Part shown: piece after piece, positions 6,511 to 12,261 of the stretch | Layout of the letters: every line of letters starts with the position of its first letter | Position numbering within the stretch: position 1 is the first letter of the stretch | Program-made: the position numbers and the translations under genes | NCBI GenBank assembly: GCA_038211505.1 | Contig: JBBQVO010000038.1 | Location: 1 to 21,744 of the forward strand | Source: JBBQVO01 sp038211505 | GTDB taxonomy: Bacteria > Chloroflexota > Dehalococcoidia > DSTF01 > JACRBR01 | DNA length: 21,744 bases | Direction: 5' to 3' | The notes under the pieces: model-generated | Databases searched by the model: none | Told to the model about the DNA's origin: nothing | Seen by the model: only the letters and a program-made list of their open reading frames with translations

Positions 6511-7317
6511 TCAGCGGCAGAACCCCTCCGGATCGAACCGGCAGGAGTTGCGGGCGATGAAGGTGGTGATCTCGGTGCTGCGGCTGGCGTAGTCGGCGGC
6601 GGCGATGTCGAGCACCCGCGTCCATGAGGCGACGCCGATCGTGCCGGCGATCAGATCGTTGTCGTGCGCCATGACGACGCGATCGCTGTGGTTGTCGATG
6701 CGGTCGTTGACCGCCACTTTCAGCTTCTTGACAGCGTCGGCGCATTGCCCGTCGTCCGCCGCGCAGTTCCAGCCGACGAAGACGCCGGCGTGCTCGAGGA
6801 TGTGCGGGATCGCATCGCGCGGGATATCGACCTCGTCGGGATAGACGTCGGGATCCGGCGGGATGTTGAGGAGATTCCCACCGCCGACGTCGACGGCACG
6901 TTGGACGTTGAGGTGGCGGCCCGATGTCGGCGGGTTGCTGGCGTAACAGGGATTGTCGGGCGGTGTTCCCACGAGCACGGGCGTAGCCGCGACGATGGGC
7001 GGCGCGCCTACGGCAACGATTACGATCATCGCCGACGTCAGAGCGGCATGCGGCACGCCGTCGCAGAACGGCGTGCTCAGGTGCCCGACGAAGCCGCCCG
7101 AGAAATGACCGCGGCCCTGATCCACAACGAACGTCCCGGGAACGCATTCACTCGTATCGATCGCCGTCCTCAACTGCGGCGACGACGATCGATTCGTCGC
7201 ACACGCGTCGTCCGGCGATCCGTCGGAGTTCGTGACGATGACGGTCGTGATAGACCCGATCACCACAAGCACGCCGATGATCGCGCCAGCCAGCAAGATC
7301 GCCGACCGCCTGCTCAC
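6511..7317 (-). CDS. DUF3105 family membrane-anchored protein
   Basis: A 268-residue protein with one N-terminal membrane helix (about residues 7-29) and an extracytoplasmic remainder; a second hydrophobic stretch lies at about 96-117. The family signature is present: NPPTSGRH (128-135), then VYPDE, LEHAGVFVGW (174-183) and a C-terminal WTRVLDI segment. DUF3105 proteins are common in Actinobacteria and Chloroflexota and have no agreed function. Six Cys residues outside the helix (39, 58, 85, 124, 184, 192 region) and two near the end suggest disulfides. The start is GTG at 7317, overlapping the glyS TGA by four bases (GTGA), which implies translational coupling to glyS. Functional linkage to tRNA charging is not implied by the family. 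Confidence 0.8.
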   Translation of the reverse strand: MSRRSAILLAGAIIGVLVVIGSITTVIVTNSDGSPDDACATNRSSSPQLRTAIDTSECVPGTFVVDQGRGHFSGGFVGHLSTPFCDGVPHAALTSAMIVIVAVGAPPIVAATPVLVGTPPDNPCYASNPPTSGRHLNVQRAVDVGGGNLLNIPPDPDVYPDEVDIPRDAIPHILEHAGVFVGWNCAADDGQCADAVKKLKVAVNDRIDNHSDRVVMAHDNDLIAGTIGVASWTRVLDIAAADYASRSTEITTFIARNSCRFDPEGFCR

Positions 7318-8654
7318 CCGACATCCACCAGGCGCTCGCGCAGCGCATCCACCAACCCCTCGATCGGCACACGCACCTGCGACATGCTGTCGCGCTCGCG
7401 GATCGTCACCGCCTGATCTTCTTCGACCGTCTGGAAGTCGACGGTGACGCAGAGCGGCGTGCCGATCTCGTCCTGGCGGCGGTAGCGGCGGCCGATGCTC
7501 TGGGCGTCGTCGTACTGCGACATCCAGTGCTTGCGGATGCGCGCGTGCACGTCGCGTGCCGTCGGCGTCAGCTTCTCGTTGCGGCTCAGCGGCAGGATCG
7601 CGACCTTGATCGGCGCGAGCGCGGGATGCAGATGCAAGACGGTGCGCTTCTCGCCCTTCGCGTCGACCTCTTCGTCATAGGCGTCGCTGAGAAACGCGAG
7701 CATGCAGCGGCCGACGCCGAGCGCCGGCTCGACGACGTGCGGCACGATATGCTCGCCGCGCTCCTCATCGAAGTACGACAGCGCTTTGCCGCTCGACTTC
7801 GCGTGCTGCGTCAGATCGAAGTCGCCGCGATGGGCGACGCCCTCGAGCTCGGCCCAGCCGATCGGGAAGAGATACTCGAAGTCCGACGTCGCCTGTGAGT
7901 AGTGCGAGAGCTCCTCCTGCTCGTGCGCGCGGACGCGCAGCTTGTCCATCTTCAGGCCAAAGCGCTCGTACCAGGCGCGGCGATTCTCGATCCACTCGGC
8001 GTGAAGGCGCAAGGAGTCTTCGGGATCGCATAAATACTCCATCTCCAACTGCTCGAGCTCGCGGACGCGAAAGATGAAATTGCTGGGCGTGATTTCGTTG
8101 CGGAACGACTTGCCGATCTGGGCGATGCCGAACGGCAGCTTGCGGCGCATCGAATTCAGCACGTTCTCGAAGTTGACGAAGATGCCCTGCGCCGTCTCCG
8201 GCCGCAGGTAGACCGTCGCCGCATCTTCTTCGACCGGGCCGAGGAATGTCTTCAGCATCAGGTTGAACATGCGTGGCTCGGTGAACTGGCCGCGCTGGCC
8301 GCAGTTGGGGCAGACGTCGGACGTCAGCTCGTCGGCGCGGAAGCGGCCCTGGCAGTTGCGGCAGTCGACCATCGGATCGGTGAAGGTCTCGACGTGGCCG
8401 CTCGCCTGCCAGACCTGCGGATGCATGAGGATGGAGGCATCGAGGCCGACGATATCGTCGCGCTCCTGCACCATCGATCGCCACCAGGCGCGCTTGATGT
8501 TGTTCGCCATCTCGACGCCGAGCGGTCCGAAGTCCCAGGCGCCCTGCAGGCCGCCGTAGATCTCGCTGCTCTGGAAGACGAATCCGCGCCGCTTGCACAG
8601 CGACACCAGCGTCTCCATATCGACGTTTGGTTTGGGTTCGATCTCGTCTGGCAC
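7314..8654 (-). CDS. glyS: Glycyl-tRNA synthetase, single-chain dimeric type
   Basis: The enzyme charges tRNA-Gly and belongs to class IIa. It is the eukaryote/archaea-like homodimeric form (sometimes glyQS), not the two-subunit GlyQ/GlyS form. The N-terminal part shows KRRGFVFQSSEIYGG and WDFGPLG, then a zinc-type knuckle with Cys98, Cys101, Cys115 and Cys118. YLRPETAQG (149-157), motif 2 (FRNEITPSNFIFRVRE, from 184) and motif 3 (EPALGVGRCMLAFL, 309-322) follow. The anticodon-binding domain runs from about 350 to 446. The GTG start at 8654 is preceded by GAGGAAG at good distance, which supports it. The normal family length is about 450-460. No T-box leader is visible upstream. Confidence 0.96.
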   Translation of the reverse strand: MPDEIEPKPNVDMETLVSLCKRRGFVFQSSEIYGGLQGAWDFGPLGVEMANNIKRAWWRSMVQERDDIVGLDASILMHPQVWQASGHVETFTDPMVDCRNCQGRFRADELTSDVCPNCGQRGQFTEPRMFNLMLKTFLGPVEEDAATVYLRPETAQGIFVNFENVLNSMRRKLPFGIAQIGKSFRNEITPSNFIFRVRELEQLEMEYLCDPEDSLRLHAEWIENRRAWYERFGLKMDKLRVRAHEQEELSHYSQATSDFEYLFPIGWAELEGVAHRGDFDLTQHAKSSGKALSYFDEERGEHIVPHVVEPALGVGRCMLAFLSDAYDEEVDAKGEKRTVLHLHPALAPIKVAILPLSRNEKLTPTARDVHARIRKHWMSQYDDAQSIGRRYRRQDEIGTPLCVTVDFQTVEEDQAVTIRERDSMSQVRVPIEGLVDALRERLVDVG

Positions 8655-8726
8655 GGGTTCTTCCTCACTGCATAGTCGTCAGGCATAGCTTATCGGCGTT
8701 AGCGACGAGACGCATCGGTTCGAGCC

Positions 8727-8760
8727 GAGGTTGGAAGTTGGATGTTAGATGTTGGAGCCG
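8727..8760. repeat. Heptamer tandem array (GANGTTG type)
   Basis: Four units (GAGGTTG, GAAGTTG, GATGTTA, GATGTTG) plus a partial unit lie between glyS and the kinase-like gene. The period is exactly seven bases. Confidence 0.8.
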
Positions 8761-8801
8761 TGCGGGCAGACGAAGACGGAGCCGCCTGATCTCAGCGTCG
8801 G

Positions 8802-9599
8802 TCACAGCTTCGATGCGAGCTCTCGCCGGTGCTCCTTCACAAACGCCAGATCGCGCAGCGGCAGGTCGGCGTGCCCTGTCGCCCACATCTCGGCGAAACC
8901 GGGGACACCCGCTTCGCCCCACTGCCGCACCGTCTCGTACATCACCCGCTGCCGCGCCTGCACGACGCTGAGCAGATCGCCGCGATCGTTGAGCCCGTAT
9001 GCGTCACAGAAGAGGCGGAGGCGTCGGGCGTAGTCGCCGAGATCGGGAGGGCGCCTCGCGCCGTCGTATGGCGTGCCATCGTAATAGAGCGGCACGAAGC
9101 GCGCGGCGGAGTAGGCGACATCCCAGATCGCCGGCGCCGGTGCGGCGAAGTCCCAATCGATCAGCGCGTGCGGCATGCCGTCGCGGTACACCGTATTCCA
9201 CGGCGCCACGTCGTTGTGGCAGATGATCTCGCCCGACGTCGGCGCGTCGGGAAGCACGCGCCAGCGAGCATCCGCCGGCGGCTCGAACGTGCGCACGGCA
9301 TCGTGATAGGCGCGCAGCAGTACGGCGGCGGCGACCATCGCGTCATCGGTCCAGATGTATTCCGGGATCTCAGGCGCGTACGGCACGAAGCCTTCGATGA
9401 ACGTGAGCGACTCCCGACCCTCGTCATCGATCCCGATGACGCGCGGCGCGCCCGCGAACCCGACATCCTGCAAGTGCCGCAGCAGCGCGTGCACCGCCGG
9501 CGTCCACGGCCCGGTCGTGCGGCGCACGCTGTCGCCGATGCGATAGACCGGCGCGACGTTGCCGCCCGGCAGCCGTTCCGGCGCGTTCTCATCGATCAT
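8802..9599 (-). CDS. Phosphotransferase of the aminoglycoside phosphotransferase (APH) fold
   Basis: A 265-residue cytoplasmic kinase-like protein. The catalytic loop is CHNDVAPWN (His128, Asp130, Asn135) and the metal-binding motif is LIDWDFA (Asp148/Asp150), followed by an IWDVAY helix typical of APH relatives. The N-lobe begins at once with GGNVAPVYRIGDSVRR, so the lysine position of the nucleotide-binding strand is taken by Arg26/Arg27, as in many short APH homologues. The family acts on varied small molecules, including choline, homoserine, macrolides and aminoglycosides. Nothing here identifies the substrate, and resistance should not be assumed. It sits downstream of the flavin-reductase-like gene in the same direction. 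Confidence 0.85.
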   Translation of the reverse strand: MIDENAPERLPGGNVAPVYRIGDSVRRTTGPWTPAVHALLRHLQDVGFAGAPRVIGIDDEGRESLTFIEGFVPYAPEIPEYIWTDDAMVAAAVLLRAYHDAVRTFEPPADARWRVLPDAPTSGEIICHNDVAPWNTVYRDGMPHALIDWDFAAPAPAIWDVAYSAARFVPLYYDGTPYDGARRPPDLGDYARRLRLFCDAYGLNDRGDLLSVVQARQRVMYETVRQWGEAGVPGFAEMWATGHADLPLRDLAFVKEHRRELASKL

Positions 9600-9663
9600 C
9601 GGCGGATCGTATCAGCAAACGATCGTGCTCGACATCGCCTGAGCGCGAGCGCTCCACCGTCGG

Positions 9664-10140
9664 CTACTCGCCGTAGCTCCAGCCCATCGCCTTCAGCGTC
9701 AGCGCGTCGTCTTCATGCTGCTCGCCGCCGTTCGTGACGCGGCCGATGATCAGCTCGTGGTCGCCCGTCATCACCTGCTCGACGACTTCGCACTCGAGCC
9801 AGGCGAGCGCCTCATCAAGGATCGGGCATCCCGTCTCTCCCGCATGAAACGCGACATCGCCGAGCTTGTCGCCGGCGCGCTCCTGCGGCTCGACGAACTT
9901 CTCGATCAGCCTCGTATCGCCCTCGGCGATCAGGTTGACGCTGAAGACCTTCGTCGCGTGGATGTTCTTCAGCGTGTGCGCATCCTGCTCGATGGCGACC
10001 GCCACCATGCGCGGCTCGAACGAGACCTGGGTGAGCCAGTTGGCGGTCATGCCGTTGACCTCGTCGCCGTTCTTCGATCCGATCACATAGAGGCCGTAGC
10101 CAAACTGCTCGAGCGCCGGCTTCGCCGATTCCGCGGCCAT
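9664..10140 (-). CDS. Flavin reductase family protein (FMN-binding split barrel)
   Basis: The 158-residue protein matches the flavin reductase-like domain. FGYGLYVIGSKNGDEVNGMTANWLTQVSFEPRMV is the usual N-terminal half (G-x-x-V-x-T/S...N-G-x-T-x-x-W-x-x-Q-x-S-x-x-P), followed by an SVNLIAEGD segment and an IIGRVTNG strand. Members reduce flavin with NAD(P)H, often for a partner monooxygenase, or bind FMN for other redox work. No monooxygenase lies nearby. The ATG at 10140 is preceded by a perfect AAGGAGG at 10146-10152, the best ribosome binding site in the window, suggesting strong translation. The next gene on this strand starts 64 bases after its stop. Confidence 0.88.
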   Translation of the reverse strand: MAAESAKPALEQFGYGLYVIGSKNGDEVNGMTANWLTQVSFEPRMVAVAIEQDAHTLKNIHATKVFSVNLIAEGDTRLIEKFVEPQERAGDKLGDVAFHAGETGCPILDEALAWLECEVVEQVMTGDHELIIGRVTNGGEQHEDDALTLKAMGWSYGE

Positions 10141-10145
10141 CGCAT

Positions 10146-10152
10146 CCTCCTT
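10146..10152 (-). promoter_or_regulatory. Strong Shine-Dalgarno of the flavin-reductase-like gene
   Basis: AAGGAGG on the minus strand lies five bases before the ATG at 10140 and fixes that start. Most other genes here have weak or no such site. Confidence 0.85.
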
Positions 10153-10408
10153 CGCCTGTGCGCCTGACGTCGCTGGACACTATCGCGGATCAGCGCGCTC
10201 CGGCACATTCAAAGCGTCGCCCGAGCATCACACGTTCGCGAATTTCTTGCGATCCGATAGACGAAGCGCGTAACACATGGCGGAGTCCTATCGAAGGCGC
10301 CTCCCTACGCCTTCTACGGTCATCCGCGCGGCTGATACGTGCGATAGTGGGGCATGTGAACTGACAGCATCGCCACCGCGGTGCTACGCGACGGGGGATC
10401 ACGGGGGC

Positions 10409-10771
10409 ATGGGACGCGAAATGATGACGAAGGTAATGATTGTCGAGACGGATGTGTCCGCGCTGCGCGTTACATCGTGGATTCTGGAAGAAGGCGGATT
10501 CGACGCCGTGAGCGCGCACTCGATCGACGAAGCGGTCGTCTGCGCTGGCCGCGAGCAGCCGGACGTGATCATTGTGAACACGGGCCTGTTGCCGGCCGAA
10601 AAGGGCCGTGGCATCGACAGGCTCCACGAGCGCGCGCCTGCCGCCCACGTGATCGATCTCTCGACGTATGCCGAGAACAAGGGCCTGGCGGCCCGCGGCG
10701 CCGAACGCGCCCTCCTCAAGCCGTATCACGCCGATGAGCTCGTGGACATGGTCCGCGAGATGGTTGGGTGA
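10409..10771 (+). CDS. Stand-alone receiver-like protein without the phospho-acceptor Asp
   Basis: From the ATG at 10409 the product has 120 residues, all one response-regulator receiver fold. TKVMIVETD supplies the acidic pocket (Glu13, Asp15). PDVIIVN ends strand three with Asn57 where the phosphorylated Asp normally is. LSTYAE supplies the Ser/Thr and LLKPY (Lys104) the invariant Lys. No output domain follows. The Asn suggests it is not phosphorylated in the standard way (pseudo-receiver), perhaps a protein-interaction module. ATGs at 10421 and 10424 are equally good starts. The frame continues up to 10277, but those residues do not resemble a receiver. No histidine kinase is nearby. Confidence 0.75.
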   Translation: MGREMMTKVMIVETDVSALRVTSWILEEGGFDAVSAHSIDEAVVCAGREQPDVIIVNTGLLPAEKGRGIDRLHERAPAAHVIDLSTYAENKGLAARGAERALLKPYHADELVDMVREMVG

Positions 10772-11168
10772 GGGCTACGCTACAGAGCGGGCCTTTGGGC
10801 GTCGGTAGTCCCTCGCGGATCTCCCGGGGCGCATCCCGGACCTCGGTTCCGACGTTGCCATCCCCTATCGCGACTTTCGAGACGTAGCGCGGCGTTTAGC
10901 GCGTCCGGTGCAGCTTGAAGTCGACCTGTTCAAATCCCAGCGTTCCGCTGGCATCGAGTTGTTCCACGCCTCCGGCTACCCCGTCGTGTTCGGTCATCAG
11001 TTCGAGTTTGGCGCGACCCGTAGCGGTTCTCGACTACGGCCGGTGAGGGCAGTGCTGGCGGTTGACCGTAGCGCTTTATGCTTTTACGTTGCGTGTCGAT
11101 CTGGCCCGCGATCGATCGTCGTATTTGTATGACGAGTGTTGGGTTCGATGTAGTGAAAGGTGAACAAC
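10772..11168. other. Intergenic region, no gene seen
   Basis: These 397 bases between the receiver-like and DinB-like genes hold a possible hairpin, CCGTAG at 11018-11023 with CTACGG at 11034-11039. A ribosome-binding AAGGTG lies just before the DinB-like start. Short open frames have no recognisable features. Confidence 0.5.
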
Positions 11169-11639
11169 ATGGGGACGAAGGCAGAGGCGTTGGCAGCGCG
11201 GTTTGAGGCGGCGAGCAAAGAGCTTGCTTCGAAGATCGAGGGGATCAGCGACGCGGACTGGCACGGGACGACGCCGCAGGAGGGCTGGACTGCGGCGGCC
11301 TGTGCGCATCACGCGGCGGGATCATCGGGCCCGATCTCGATGATGGCGCAGGCGGCGGCGAAGGGCACAGAGATGCCCCCGATCACGCCGGACGGCCTGA
11401 ATCAGATGAACGCCGACCACGCGAAAGAGTTCGCGAACGTCTCGAAGGCCGACACGCTGGCCCTCCTGCGCGAGACGACGCCTCCGGCGGCGGCTGTCGT
11501 GCGCGGCATCAGCGACGACGAGCTGTTGAAGAAGGCGATGCTGCCCCTCGGCATGGAACTGAGCGCAGAGCAGATCATCGAGATGGTGCTGATCGGCCAC
11601 CTGCAGGGCCACGGCGCAAGCATGGCGGCGGCCAAGTAG
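11169..11639 (+). CDS. DinB-like fold protein
   Basis: A 156-residue four-helix-bundle protein of the DinB/YfiT/mycothiol-isomerase superfamily. It shows an EGWTAAACAHHAAG segment supplying the first metal-ligand His and a C-terminal IGHLQGHGASM segment with the HxxxH pair that completes the usual three-His site. Superfamily members are metal-dependent thiol transferases or of unknown function. Many are induced by stress, and nothing here fixes a substrate. AAGGTG at 11157-11162 lies six bases before the ATG at 11169, so I prefer it to the GTG at 11160. The gene stands alone. Confidence 0.75.
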   Translation: MGTKAEALAARFEAASKELASKIEGISDADWHGTTPQEGWTAAACAHHAAGSSGPISMMAQAAAKGTEMPPITPDGLNQMNADHAKEFANVSKADTLALLRETTPPAAAVVRGISDDELLKKAMLPLGMELSAEQIIEMVLIGHLQGHGASMAAAK

Positions 11640-11992
11640 CGGGTTGGCTGCTGGTGTTTTGACGTTGGCTTAGCGTTGGATCGCATCAACGCGGGAGGTG
11701 GCGTACTCGACCAGCCAAATGGGCTCCGGCGAGGATGCGTCGATCGCCAACGCGAAGGTAACCGTCATCGAATGTCCGTCGTGATGTCCAGCAAAATGTC
11801 CACACAAATATCCTGCCAAGATGCAAGAACATGAAGCTAAATTATGGCTCAGTTGTACGGAAGGGCCGTCACGAATGGACGCCGAATGTCCGTGCTTGAA
11901 GGCATCCAACAGTTCGACGCCGACATGGACGAGGCTCGACGGCGGTGGTTGGCTGACGACACCGCTCCGAATCGGATGCGCCAGTTCGTTCT

Positions 11993-12133
11993 GTCATTCT
12001 GAGCGAAGCGAAGAATCTCTTGGGGCGGGCTGCGTCGCCTATTCGCAACCGACAGATTTCGCAGGACGACGGTCGTCGTCACTACGGAGAGATACCACGG
12101 GCACCTGCGGTTCTTCACTGCGTTCAGAATGAC
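11993..12133. repeat. Inverted-repeat element with GTCATTCTGA arms
   Basis: The left arm (11993-12016, GTCATTCTGAGCGAAGCGAA...) matches the reverse complement of the right arm (12110-12133) at 20 of 24 positions. About 93 bases lie between, including an internal GACGAC/GTCGTC hairpin near 12065-12080. GTCATTCTGAGCGNAGCGAAGAATC arms recur in intergenic DNA of many unrelated bacteria. There is no transposase frame, so this is a small non-autonomous or palindromic repeat rather than an insertion sequence. Confidence 0.75.
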
Positions 12134-12140
12134 CGTGGCT

Positions 12141-12168
12141 GCAACACCCAACACGCCCAACCACCCAA
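12141..12168. repeat. Heptamer tandem array (CCAACAC type)
   Basis: Units GCAACAC, CCAACAC, GCCCAAC and CACCCAA follow each other with a 7-base period directly after the inverted-repeat element. Confidence 0.6.
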
Positions 12169-12261
12169 CAGCTACCCCGCCTTGACGGCGATCCGCCGCG
12201 CTCTTAGGCTGATCTCGAACAGATGAACTGATCTTGCGGTGCGGCGGCTTGCGCGCCCGCG

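Larger units (their letters stand above)
11640..12261. other. Intergenic region with an inverted-repeat element
   Basis: These 622 bases between the DinB-like gene and recG contain a degenerate heptamer tract at 11643-11676 (GTTGGCT units), an inverted-repeat element at 11993-12133 and a heptamer array at 12141-12168. The part 11680-11990 repeats ATGTCC several times, but neither strand shows a credible protein. A minus-strand frame of 79 residues here is His/Cys-rich and matches nothing I know. Confidence 0.6.

Noticed and set aside
6380..7147. Arg-rich minus-strand frame of 255 codons
   Set aside because: It is a shadow of the DUF3105 gene and ends in the artefact peptide of the interspersed repeat at 6456-6508.
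8710..8735. tRNA-like GGTTCGAGCC
   Set aside because: It resembles a T-arm only; there is no matching acceptor stem, D-arm or anticodon arm.
10277..10408. Upstream extension of the receiver-like protein
   Set aside because: The added residues do not resemble a receiver, and the ATGs at 10409-10424 fit the family start.
11670..11909. His/Cys-rich minus-strand frame of 79 codons
   Set aside because: No Shine-Dalgarno, no homologue I recognise, and it overlaps a repetitive ATGTCC-rich stretch.
474..12168. CRISPR array
   Set aside because: The repeats have 7-base units with no unique spacers and no cas genes are present.
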